The position numbers were made by a program, and so were the translations under genes. From contig JADANN010000174.1 in NCBI GenBank assembly GCA_018806985.1, positions 4,110,570-4,174,569 of the forward strand: a stretch of DNA of 64,000 nt. Direction: 5' to 3'. The notes beneath the pieces are model-generated. The model was not told where the DNA came from and made no database searches. It saw only the letters and a program-made list of their open reading frames with translations. Source of the stretch: Angiostrongylus vasorum. Its lineage: Eukaryota > Nematoda > Chromadorea > Rhabditida > Metastrongylidae. This document shows, piece by piece, positions 33,965-44,119 of the stretch; position 1 is the first letter of the stretch, and the number at the start of each line of letters is the position of its first letter.

Positions 33965-34345
33965 TTATTTGACCCGTCCTCACGTCTACTGTGCGGATGC
34001 CAGCGCTTTTCACATTCGAGTCGTTTCCTCGCATCCATTGTCCACAAAGGTCTTCCAAGTTTTTGCGTGTGGCTTCCGTTGCTGCTTGAGGAATTTCATT
34101 TCATTTGGAGTGTCGCAAAATGCTGGTCGAGTCGTTTCTCCCTGGAGTCCTGAGATAGCCGTGCTAAAGTGTTCCCAACTGGACTGCAGAGAGTGACTTT
34201 TTTCTCAGACAAGTCCGGTACCAATTTCCCAACCCCCGGAGGAATGAGAGAGAGGCTTGGTTGGCCGGAAGCAGGATCGAACTGGCACAGTGCTGGTGAT
34301 GACTGGCGCCACTGCCACTGTTCTATCTGCCCCCTTACAATCGAA
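33965..34345 (-). mobile_element. SINE-E, full-length copy
   Basis: Minus-strand copy: CGTCTACTGTGCGGATGCC (rc tail), GGAGTCCTGAGATAGCCGTG, AGTCCGGTACCAATTTCCCA, and the tRNA-like head (rc: AGTGGCGCCAGTCATCACC with B box CAGTTCGATCC). Confidence 0.84.
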
Positions 34346-34764
34346 ATTGGAACAATCAATATAAGAAAAGTGTTCGTTTAAATCTTTTCACTAGTCAAGG
34401 TAAGGAATGCAAATTCTTTGTTGGATGTACGTAATGCATATAAGTGTATCACATTGAGTCTACGAAGTGTGAGTGCATAAAAGATGAAAATTCTATTTAA
34501 TCATTGGATATTCTAACGATTGCGACGAAACGATAGACGTTTCAGGATAAAATATTTTCTGCAATATTAGTAAAAGCTTCTGACAATTGACGTTGCGAAT
34601 ATGAAGTCTTTCTGAAGAAATTCTGTGTTGAGAGAAGACTCGAAACGGAGGAATAAACTCGCTTAGGAAACGTTTTTCCATAAAGTATTACGCAAAAGTT
34701 ATCAACCCAGAGCAAGTACAAAAACTGGCAACAGCATGCGCAGTCTAGTAAAATGTCGATTTTA
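34346..34764. other. Nothing recognised
   Basis: AT-rich sequence without repeat landmarks or supported coding frames. Confidence 0.4.
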
Positions 34765-34852
34765 CTTACTTGCTTTGATACTTGGATAGCCCGTCTTCAC
34801 TGGTTTTGCGGGCCCCAGCATAATTTCCATTTTTTCGGAGTTTTCTGGTTTA
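34765..34852 (-). repeat. Repeat-B 3' fragment joined to RTE
   Basis: CTTTGATACTTGGATAGCCCG, GCGGGCCCCAGCATAATTTC and TTTTTTCGGAGTTTTCTGG match the minus-strand 3' end of Repeat-B. It runs directly into RTE sequence at about 34853. Confidence 0.85.
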
Positions 34853-36010
34853 GGCTCTTTCGCTAGACTTTTTCTATTCAGTTCTAGAGCGAAGTCGCTC
34901 ATGATAATGTAAACATTCCGAGCTAGATAGACATAGCTGGAGCATTCGGAGATATTCATTTCGCTGAGCGTGAATGGTGCATGCGAAAGCAATCGCTTTT
35001 CAAGAACATCGTTTTTTGAGAAATTTATTCGAAGGGAGATCCTAACGCCTATTTTTTACCTCGACGTTAATATAATTATGGAAGGGTGGTATCTTTACGT
35101 CATAGAATGTTGGCTCAGGTAGAATCTCTATTTACTAAGTAGAAACTACCTCACTGTTGAGGGCTTCCATAAGTGGGACAGAGCGGTTTTTTGTATTCAC
35201 GCGATGCTTCAATGAGTCTCAGTATAGTGCGGATGTGGTCTGTCGTACTAAATCCTTTCGGAAACCCTGCTTACTCACATGGCTGTCCTCCATCCAGTGC
35301 TCTGCCAATCCCGTTTGGGATAACCCGAGTGGAGTTTCTGTAGACGACAGAAACCAAGAAAACGCTGCGGTATTTGTCGATATCCTGGAGGTCACTTTCT
35401 ATTGAACAATAACACAGTCTTGGTGGTCTTCCACTGAATGAGAGCCCTGCGTTGTAACAGATAACGTGTGAGGAGCAGAGCCAGTCTGTCGATGAAGAGT
35501 TGTGGAAGGTTATTCAGGTCTTAAGGTCTTATCCTATTTAGACCTGGTGTGGTTCGATCCTTCGCACACGAAATAGCATACCGTATTTCTAAAGGGAGAA
35601 CTGGTGGGGCGATACATACATCGACATTAATTTCATGTGAGGATGGGAAAACACGGGCTTTGATAAGATCCGAGTAGCAATCGTGAACGGCTTTCTCCAT
35701 TGCCTTACTAGCAGCTGTAACTGCTCAGTTAGCCCTGACGTCGGAGTTCTACCACCACGACTTTGCCTCACCTGGAAATCCCTTCCCGATTGACACCGAA
35801 GTAATTTGCCACGTCAGGGCTTTTTCGAGGCTAAGAGAATGAGACCCACTTATATCATTTCGTTTAGCATTTGGTACCCACTTATCGGTTGCTGAAGTGT
35901 GAACCTGAAAGCCCGATATACTCATATGCTAGCGGTTTGGTGGAGGGGATTTCCAACCGCTGACCAGATTAGGGTATTCCATGCAGTGTAGAGAATAGTC
36001 CCCATACTTT
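34853..36010 (-). mobile_element. RTE-type retrotransposon fragment, internally deleted
   Basis: 34853-35030 encodes ISECSSYVYLARN (compare [13 protein letters not shown] at 20.1 kb). 35150-35760 matches RT and connector text such as GTCGTACTAAATCC and GCTTACTCACATGGCTGTCC. 35780-36010 resembles the RTE 5' region. The FADD-containing middle is missing. Multiple stops. Confidence 0.78.
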
Positions 36011-37440
36011 CTGCCTGCCTGTTATTGCTACTGCTATGAGATATAGCAACACACTTGCTCGAGTATTTGTTAGTTTTTCTTATGTTTTCTGCTCAGATGT
36101 TGATGCGCGATCGAGGTTGGGGCTTATAGTACTGTCTACAGTTTTGCTCTGCGTTTTTTCTGGTCTTGGTTTGGAAGACCTTTTATATTTCCTTCTGTAT
36201 CGTGCGTTTTTTTTGTTTTTTCTTGTTTTTCCTAGTGCTAACTTGACAGGGCTTCTGATAATACGTTTGTTTGCTAATGTCACCTTTGCTTTTCTTATCG
36301 CGCCGCTTTCAGGTTGTAGTAATTTTTACTATGCGAGCCATTTTCCATGTACACCGACATTTGATTGGTTCGTAAATTAACACCGCTGTGCACATGGTTA
36401 GAATGTGTGATTTGCTCCTTTTGGTGCGGGTGCAGATAGTCCAGCACTCTTCCGTCAGCTTATGGATCGTCTGTAAGGCTTCTTTCAGCTCGTGTGTGTG
36501 CGCTGTGCGTAGCATCCTTGCTTCTAGTTAAGGATAATTCGTGTTGTTTTCCTGTTCTGCACCAGCTTCAAATAGATATGTCGTTATGATGTCGGGTTGA
36601 ATGAAGTCAATCGATAGAAGGATAATGAGTTCGTCAGGCTCTTTCTCGAGATATGTAATTGTCTGATATTTAGACTTTCCTTGATTTCTAGGAGGAGGGT
36701 TTTGGATTACCTCTCCGCTGAAACCAACTTTTGCAAGACTTTATAAAGGAAATGTTTCATGGACTTTATAAGGCGCTCATAAAGTGCTCCGTGCCACAGA
36801 CTATGAGGTGTTTTTTGTCTTCCACGTAATTCTCCTTTTATCAGAAGTCACGGTGCTGGGTACTCCTCATCTAGCAAACAATCGTCTGCGGGCCACAAAT
36901 GGTAGGTGCATTTGCTGACATTTTGTGAACCAGTTTGAGGTGGAGCAGTCTTTTGGATGCACATGTGAGGAATAATTCGTAGACATTTCTTACACTATCA
37001 TCGCATTTCACCGATGATGGCCTAAAATAATCTATCCCAATCATACGTGTTCAAGTGGGGTGACCGTATCACCCGTCATTCTGGTAGGTCGTCCATTGTT
37101 GGATATTTGTAAGGTAAACTGCCCATTTTTTTGGTAGAGCACGCATCGCCTGATTTTTTTCATAAATCACTTAGTCTACATATCCTGAATTTTTTTCTTA
37201 TATTGGCTGCTATTTGGTCTTTGCTGAAGTGGAATGGAAGTTGTGCGTCGTTCACGATTATTTCTGCTGTTTTCTTTTTTTTAACGATAAATAAGAGGTG
37301 TTCCTTTCGTAGAATTGATCTGACAACTACGATTTTCTTAGCTTTCGTTCAATTCATTCCGCACCAATTTTTCCGAACGTTCTCCATTCAGTTCCCAGGA
37401 TCGACTTTCTATTAACGTCGGCATTGGAAAATGAATGCGT
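36011..37440 (-). mobile_element. BEL/Pao-type pol 3' fragment (integrase end)
   Basis: Minus-strand peptide MLRTAHTHELKEALQTIHKL then TEECWTI parallels MLRTAHKVRQALQTTYKLTE of the 57.0-58.2 kb segment. Nucleotide phrases GGTGCTGGGTACTCCTCA and CCATTGTTGGATATTTGTAAGG also match that segment in reverse. It covers part of integrase and the C-terminal domain typical of Pao pol. Highly decayed. The hydrophobic + strand frames here are antisense artefacts. Confidence 0.75.
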
Positions 37441-37489
37441 CGTTTCTCTTGTTCAGCAATCGCAACGTTGTTAAACAGCATACATTTAC

Positions 37490-37640
37490 TTCCATAGAAA
37501 AACACAATACAATACAACAGTAGCTGACGTTTCGGCAGTATCGCCTTCTTCAGAGCCGCTTTTTTACGTGCCTTCCAATGAGGAAGATTGGAACAGCTGA
37601 TTATAGTCGCATATGGTTGATGACTGCCTGATGGCTTGTT
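37490..37640 (-). mobile_element. PLE 3' end remnant
   Basis: Carries a hammerhead-like motif on the minus strand, as at the 3' end of the 4.4-6.25 kb PLE. No coding part remains. Confidence 0.6.
37523..37557 (-). ncRNA. Hammerhead-ribozyme-like motif
   Basis: Minus strand: GGCT, then CTGAAGA (core CUGANGA), GGC/GCC stem II, GAAAC, GTC cleavage triplet, and AGC pairing with GCT as stem I. The layout matches 6188-6223 with a different stem II loop. The conserved core with a changed loop supports a structured RNA. Confidence 0.72.
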
Positions 37641-37756
37641 GTCTCACGCCAATCGTCAACCAGATTCTGACGAGCGAAACTGTTATAAAGTACCTGAAAG
37701 CCCTACTCGAGTATGGACAAGCCATCGATAGCAATGTTTGCAATCGTGTCGAATAG

Positions 37757-38116
37757 TAACTTCAACGAAGCTGAGATATTTGCAAAACTCTGGACAGCAG
37801 GTGCCTATGGTGGGGAACGAACGCGCTATTGTCCTTCCCGGGGAGTAACGCGTTCACCACCACACCATGCGGGTCCTTCGTTTCGCTTGTCTCTCAGCTA
37901 GTTCGATAGATCGATAGAACTAGCTGAGAGACAAGCGAAACGAAGGACCTGCATGGTGTGGTGGTGAACGCGTTACTCCCCGGAAAGGACAATAGCGCGT
38001 TCCCCACCATAGGCACCTGCGGTCCAGAGTTTTGCAAATATCTCAGCTTCGTTGAAGTTATATTTTCGCAACATACCCTGCCATCAAAAGAGTAGGCAGT
38101 AGGCAAAAAAGGTTAA
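37757..38116 (+). mobile_element. Foldback SINE-C (inverted duplicate) with 15-bp TSD
   Basis: Two SINE-C arms meet at CGATAGATCGATAG (about 37907-37917) to form a palindrome of about 300 bases. The right arm continues into the family tail, ending GCAAAAAAGGTTA. The whole unit is flanked by the 15-base direct repeat AATCGTGTCGAATAG (37742-37756 and 38117-38131). It therefore integrated as one piece, probably by LINE-type target-primed insertion. A few substitutions and a four-base indel separate the arms. Confidence 0.88.
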
Positions 38117-39582
38117 AATCGTGTCGAATAGGTTCTGCTACTACAAAAGTCATTAACAATGCAAAGAACCAGAATTCTGGGAAGCAGAAGAGAGGGAAGT
38201 TTGTGACGTCATGATACTTGAGATCACTACAATTACAAAAACCTCGGAGAAATCCAGCTTCTTCTATCTACTCATCGAGTGAGGGTTAGAGGTCAGTTTT
38301 ACTCGGATTCGAATCCTTTATGCCTTCTTTGTAGTTTTCTGCAGCTCAAATTACGAAGCGCATGTAGCACAGTGGTTAATCCATTCAAGACCCACCCGCG
38401 TCATTAGAGCGCAATTAGCAGCGCATGAAAATGATGATGCACGGTCTGTGAGCCCGGGCCAGAGGAAAAAAGGCGCTGGTTTATTGAGATTATGGTTCTA
38501 TTGCTCTGTTTCCCTCATATTTCTCAATGGCTGTCTAACTTCTACATATCCACTTCGTTTTTCTGTGTATGTTCCTACTTTTTCTGGACACCTCTTGTGT
38601 GTAATCTAACTCTTCTATGTGATAAAAAAAATTCACTCATTATCTAACGACGTTGTTGTTAGCCTTCCGAATGTTCTTGTGTGCTAGTTGAGGTCTACTT
38701 GTTCACCTCTTTCATGTATTTCATATTCACCAATTCCATTCCATCGTCCGAAACGGCTTTTTTGAAAGCATAGCCGAGAACAGTCATCCATGAACCAGCG
38801 ACAGTACAAAATCTGTGTTCGCCAAGTATCCAAGTAAGTATCGATTGGCTACGAAGGATCTTGAAGGTCTTATGTGATCAAGAAGTAATGTATTTACTTC
38901 AAAATATTGAAGGAGAAGCCGTTTTGATCAACCATGTGCAGTAAATAGTTGGTAGCACACAGAAAGTTTAACCAGTTCACTACAACTGCTATTTTCATGT
39001 GGTTGGCCCACCATCAGACGGCGTGTCATCGGAGCACACTTGAGCTGTGCATTGAAATCAATGCGCATGACCGTCAAAAGGGGTATAAGGTCGTGCCTGG
39101 CAGCGGATTCAATTCCCCCTCGAGTCAGCCACACTAAGGCGTCGTCCCTTTGGCATCGGTAAGGTGGTCAGACGTGTTTGGAAGGATAAAGATACTGAAT
39201 TCGACAGTAGTAGGCTCCTGTGAGTTGTTTAGGGACGAATGTACATTCAATCACCTTTCATAGAGAATTTCTCTATTAAACAGAGAATTCTACATGTACC
39301 TAACAAATATTCTCTGTAGTTCTGCATATTTAGTAAAGAAGCTCTTTCTGGAGGTACGATAGAGGACGTGGTCTGGCGGCACCATAGCTATATCATCTGT
39401 TTACCTAATGGCACCTTTACGATAATATGGTCGAAATCGAATACGTACATAGTGCATTCCCTACTAGAATGATTAGGCGGAAGCACTTTAACCTCTTTGA
39501 TCTTAAATCAATTGCCGAATATATATATGATACTATATGAAACTATACGCCACATAATATTGCATATATCCAATGTATTTTA
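38117..39582. other. No supported gene
   Basis: A tRNA-like phrase (GCGCATGTAGCACAGTGGTTA near 38358) may be a worn SINE head. A stretch near 39030-39135 with GATTCAATTCCCCCTCGAG may be another. Otherwise nothing recognised. Confidence 0.35.
39258..39325 (+). repeat. Hairpin-bearing repeat end (TAGAGAATT family)
   Basis: TAGAGAATTTCTCTATTAAA then CAGAGAATTCT, followed by ACCTAACAAAT. The same hairpin and neighbouring text recur at 45653-45715. It may be the terminus of an unnamed element. Confidence 0.5.
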
Positions 39583-39835
39583 GCACAGCGTGTTGCGCAA
39601 TGGTAGGAGGCACCCCGCAATACGCACATGGGATCGATCTCCGCGCCGGTGGCTCACCAATTTTTTCCATGCAGCTGGTGTCGGCAAATTGGCACCAGAT
39701 TTGTCTAGGAGAATAGCAGCATCATTGTAAAGGACAGATATGAATTCAATCACCTCCAACGATGCTTAATGAACCCGAATGCATGGCGCATCCCTCTGGG
39801 ATTGAGCAACGCCGAGAGCTTTATCCTTTTAATAT
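39583..39835 (+). mobile_element. SINE-A copy, internally deleted
   Basis: GTTGCGCAATGGTAGGAGGC head, GGGATCGATCTCCGCGCC, CATCATTGTAAAGGACAGAT (the CGATACATCG section is missing), and tail GGATTGAGCAACGCCGAGAG. Confidence 0.82.
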
Positions 39836-39999
39836 TCTATTCTGTAGGCATGCTATTAGGCAAATTTCGCGCAGAGGATAGCGTGCAAATGTGAAAAAAC
39901 AGTGCATTCTCCAGTGATGAAGCAGTTAGTAATTGATGATCATCTACCATCTTAAAGACCATTAACTGAACAATGACGCCATTGTTCACATTGTCAATG

Positions 40000-40100
40000 A
40001 CCAGCTGTGGACCATCGACCTAGATAAGCGAGGCTCTAAGGATGGCGAAGGCGATGAAACGTTAGCCGAATAAACGTTTCTACGCCAACCTTGTGTCACT
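40000..40100 (+). mobile_element. PLE 3' end remnant
   Basis: Non-coding remnant around a decayed hammerhead-like motif, ending in CGAATAAACG like the PLE tail at 6.2 kb. Confidence 0.5.
40032..40067 (+). ncRNA. Decayed hammerhead-like motif
   Basis: CTAAGGA replaces CTGANGA, so the core G is lost and self-cleavage is unlikely. GAAAC, GTT and AGCC pairing with GGCT keep the positions of the other two motifs. Confidence 0.55.
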
Positions 40101-40652
40101 TCCATAATGTCAAAAAATTACTGTGAGCTGTACGAATTTCTTGCAGCGTAGATTACAAAGGGTGAAGAAAGAAGAAAATGCGGACTATTGAAAAAGATCC
40201 ACAAAAACGGCATTAGCGCCTTCGATAATAGAGCGCTTTGCTATTAGCCCTACTGAGTATGGATGAAATTCCCAAAGCTTTCCGTTATTAAATGAATTCC
40301 ATAAAAGAGAATATGAAGAAGGGAAAAACCACTTCAAATTCTTCCCTCTGGTGCCTAAGAGCAGCATTAGGGATCGAGAACGCGAAGCGAGTCTGAACTC
40401 CAGTTCCGGACACCATCAACTTGCAGCACCATTTTAATACGCAGATTTTGCTGCATATTTCTAGGTTGTTGATCTTTCACGTCAATTATTTATTACTCGC
40501 CAAATTTTGTGCCCAAATGGCCTATATTCACATAGTTGCGGGCTCCAGAACTTTCATTCGAATGGTTTTTCAGCAATCGTCATGACAACGGGCGGACGCG
40601 TTCGTGTGTTTACTCTTATGTGACTCCATCATTCGTCACCTTTCTTCTTCAG

Positions 40653-40698
40653 AGATGCCGGTTGATTGGTTGCTGCCCGGAATTCGGCAAAAATCATG
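40653..40698 (+). CDS. Candidate isolated exon
   Basis: A 46-base segment bounded by a good acceptor (CTTTCTTCTTCAG) and a consensus donor (GTAAGT). It can read MPVDWLLPGIRQKS or, in another frame, RCRLIGCCPEFGKNH. No partner exon or family recognised. Confidence 0.2.
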
Positions 40699-40964
40699 GT
40701 AAGTGTCCCAGGAAAAAGCTTTACCACCTAGCGATCATAATTATTTTAGGGCCGCAGCGATTCCAGCGACTAATTGACTAACCGATCGGAAGTGATATAA
40801 CACACCCAATCTGCTTCATGTTACTGAAACAAAAAATAGGAAACAAAAAAAAGAATTCAGACGTTTTCTATACGGGTTGAAAACTAGGCTTAAAACTTTG
40901 TGGCTGTTCGCCATCTTAACACTGCATTTGGATAGGAGCCGTTAAAGAGAATACACGGTGTAAT

Positions 40965-41282
40965 CACAAGATTGCTGAGATATTTGCAAAACTCCGGACC
41001 GCAGGTGTTTGCGGTGGGGAACGAACGCGCTATTGTCCTTTCCGGGGAGTAACGCGTTCACCACCACACCATGCGGGTCCTTCGTTTCGCCTGTCCCTCA
41101 GCTAGTTCTTATCGATCTCTGCCGTCAGCAATCACCCGTCACCGGGACTGATCTGGGGAGCCCATATCGGCATTAAACCCAGTTAAGCTAAGGCTGTAGT
41201 TGAATTCACAATATTTAGCTTTTTTTTATTTTCTGCCTTTTATACTTTTTTCTGGCAGGTTATTACTATGCGTTGTATTTCG
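40965..41282 (-). mobile_element. SINE-C, left arm of a composite insertion
   Basis: Minus-strand copy from CACAAGATTGCTGAGATATT to the 5' block, then an inverted tail piece (TTCTGCCTTTTATAC). The 12-base repeat ACACGGTGTAAT sits at its left (40953-40964) and again after the 42118 copy (42287-42298). The whole 1.3-kb block thus looks like one insertion later invaded by Repeat-B and SINE-A. Confidence 0.82.
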
Positions 41283-41480
41283 CAAAATCTCCCTCTGATC
41301 CACAAGGGGTGAGACTGCTTGTCGTGGTGACGACCTGGGGGCAGACTTTGGCCAGGCTGACCTCGGGATTCCGGGGAACCACAATGGCTCAACCAACAAA
41401 TCTCCGAAAAAATGGTGATTGTGCTGGGCCCCCGAACAACTAGTGAGGACGGGCCGTTCAAGTATCAAGTATCAAGTATG
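41283..41480 (+). repeat. Repeat-B 3' half
   Basis: AAATCTCCCTCTGATCCACA through GACGACCTGGGGGCAGACTT to GGGCCGTTCAAGTATCAAGT. The terminal ATCAAGT is repeated. Confidence 0.87.
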
Positions 41481-41499
41481 GTAAGAGGTATATATTCAG

Positions 41500-41795
41500 G
41501 AATGAACGCGTGTGGCGTAGCAGTTGGAGGCGCCACTGCGACACACACGTGGAATCGATTCCCGCGCTCATGGCTCACCAAGTCTTCCATCCCTCCGGAG
41601 TCGACAAATTGGTACCAAACTTGTCTGGGAAGATAGCAGCACTGGCTCGATACATCGATAGGCCACCGCGAGTCATTGTAAAAGTCGTCTATGTATTGAC
41701 TCACCTCCAACGATACTTACTGAAGACGAAAACATGGCGCATCCCTCAGGGATTGATCAACGCCGAGAGCGCCATCCTTCATCCTTTTATGGTAA
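41500..41795 (+). mobile_element. SINE-A copy
   Basis: CGTGTGGCGTAGCAGTTGGA head, CACACACGTGGAATCGATTC, CCACCGCGAGTCATTGTAAA and GGGATTGATCAACGCCGAGA tail. Near full-length. Confidence 0.87.
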
Positions 41796-41929
41796 GAGGT
41801 CGATGGAAAAGTTATATATTCGTTGTGCAGTTCCGATAACAGTCAGATAGAATTCTTAGGTAGGATGGGTCTACTCCTTAATCGAGGAGCGCTGGTAGGA
41901 TTTCATTCGTTTCGACACTGTCAATTGGC

Positions 41930-42117
41930 ACAAGATTGTTGAGATATTTGCAAAACTCCGGACCGCAGGTGTTTGCGGTGGGAAGCGAACGCGCTATTGT
42001 CCTTTCCGGGGAGTAACGCGTTCACCACCACACCATGCGGGTCCTTCGTTTCGCCTGTCTCTCAGCTAGTTCTTATCGATCTGTGCCATCAGCAATCACC
42101 CGTCACTGGGACTGATC
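41930..42117 (-). mobile_element. SINE-C copy
   Basis: Minus-strand copy from CACAAGATTGTTGAGATATT to CGTCACTGGGACTGATCTGG, where it meets the + strand copy. Confidence 0.82.
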
Positions 42118-42286
42118 TGGGTGGTGAACGCGTTACTCCCCGGAAAGGACAATAGCGCGTTCGTTCCCCACCGCAAACACCTGCGGTCCGGAGTTTTGCA
42201 AATATCTCAGCAATCTTGTGGTTGTATTTCGCATAGTAATAACCTGCCGTAAAAAGTATAAAGGGCAGAAAATAAAAAAAAGCTAA
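42118..42286 (+). mobile_element. SINE-C 3' half, right arm
   Basis: GGGTGGTGAACGCGTTACTC through TTTTGCAAATATCTCAGCAA to AAATAAAAAAAAGCTAA, followed by the direct repeat ACACGGTGTAAT. Confidence 0.82.
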
Positions 42287-42444
42287 ACACGGTGTAATGT
42301 TGGTTCTAATGTGGTTGTGATGAAAATAGGACCTTCATAGACGGAAAGGATTAAAGATAACAGGATACCACCCACTACGAGGAGTCGAATACGTTGTGTG
42401 AAGCAGTTTGCACATACCAGTTCGACAGTTTCTAGAACTTACTA

Positions 42445-42835
42445 GGATACTTGGATGACCCGTCCTCAGTGATTCTGTGGGCCCCAGCATAATTTCCATT
42501 TTTTTTTCGGAGTTCTGTTGGTTTAGCGATCGTAGTTCCCTCAGAGTGACGTAGTCAGTCTGGCAAAAGTCTGCCCCCAGGTCGTCACCACCGCAGGCAG
42601 TCGCCACCCTTGTGGATCCAGGGAGATTTGCCACCATGCGACCAGCTTGAAACCAGGACGGTGGTGGATCCTTGTATTGGCCTACTCTTAGTTGGGCTTC
42701 CTGGTGGAAATCCGGACTCCTCAGCTTGTGAGACCCTGCCGGTAGGATGAATCCCCAGCTGTACATCACACTCCGACACCTAGGAACATCTTCCAGCCAC
42801 GATGAGGCCGTAAACCGTTGGGAGGGCTTGTAGAA
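42445..42835 (-). repeat. Repeat-B, near full-length
   Basis: Minus-strand copy from ATACTTGGATGACCCGTCCT to CGTAAACCGTTGGGAGGG, all blocks in order. Confidence 0.88.
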
Positions 42836-42839
42836 CAAG

Positions 42840-44115
42840 TAGGGCTCTGTGTTCTGCTCGATGGTGGTGAGTTTCCCACTGGAAGGATTCCATGTCTCCT
42901 TGCTAGGAGAAGTTTGCCCATGATATGTCGTGGTAGTTAATTGAATGGCGTTGAAGACGGAAGGAGGCTTAGTAAAGTTTTTTCAACTTTTTAAAGAAGC
43001 CTAGAGGCGTAAAAGTTACGTTTGAAAAGCTATGAAAATTTAATTATTATTTAGGACGTTGAATCTGCTTTAATTCGCTACATCACCGCTGTCATGGATG
43101 CCTCCTCCACCTTAGGAGAGGATGTCATTAATTCTTAGTTTTCATACATGTGAAACCATCCACCGCTGTTGATGAGGGAGGAAGAACTTTAGAAACAATG
43201 AAGCGAACGGCACAAATCTAATATTTCTGGGTAGCTTTTTTGTGAAACTGTTTAAACAATTATTGAAGTGACGTCATTAATGTAAAAAGAGTTTTATGTC
43301 GTACTTTTAAGGTATGGTCGGAATATGAGATAATGTTCTGTGTAGCGATACCTCTAATGGACTATTATTTGTATAAAGTGGAAATAGCGGCCTTTGAAAA
43401 ACTTGTAAGAACATACGTTTAAGGAATAGATAGACACATCTGCCAAATAAGTAATTCACCAACAAGTTTGTGGTTCTTTAGCTTTTATGTCGCAAGCAAA
43501 CTTCAGATGAGAACACCTAAGGCATTGCTTGGCAATCAGGTTTTTTTCCTTGAAGTGTTTAGATATATTTGCACATGTAATGATGAGATCGTAATAACAC
43601 CCTGATCCGACAAAAGTGCTGATTAGAATACCGTGGCTTCTGCCTCGCTAAATTTCTTGCACGGCGTACGCCTCCGGATCAGAAATGCTTCCAGTGATAA
43701 CCGCTCCACATTGTCAAACATTACGACATACTGATGTCCGCACAGGGCAATGCAAGAAATATCCCTAATGATAAGAAACTTACCCTTTTACCTTCGTGGA
43801 TATTCGGACGGCCCATTTTCACAAATAGCGCGGACCCAATAGATTTCCCACTTGCTTATCGTTTTGCTGTCTTCGTCCTTGGGATACTATGCTTCGAGCA
43901 TGATGATGTGTGAGAGTCTCATCTTGTCATCACTTACTTGTAAGTGATTCATCTATAGATCGCTTACAGCTGTTAAACCCCCTGATAACTAGGAGTCCTA
44001 ATGAAGCTTTTTCCAACAGAAAACATTGCTGGAGGACTCTTTCGTTATTGTTTGCACATCGTGCTGGCTGGTGATAGTTATTCGAACTTCGTTCCTCAGT
44101 ACCCAGCACGGAATA
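42840..44115. other. No supported gene
   Basis: AT-rich. At 43795-43850 a weak Repeat-B-like phrase (GATATTCGGACGGCCCATTT) may be a worn fragment. Nothing else recognised. Confidence 0.35.
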
Positions 44116-44119
44116 ATGC

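Noticed and set aside
36036..36380. 114-codon hydrophobic open frame (+)
   Set aside because: It is antisense to decayed BEL/Pao pol sequence, so the membrane-like composition is an artefact.
37131..37415. 94-codon hydrophobic open frame (+)
   Set aside because: Also antisense to the BEL/Pao fragment matched at 57.0-57.3 kb.
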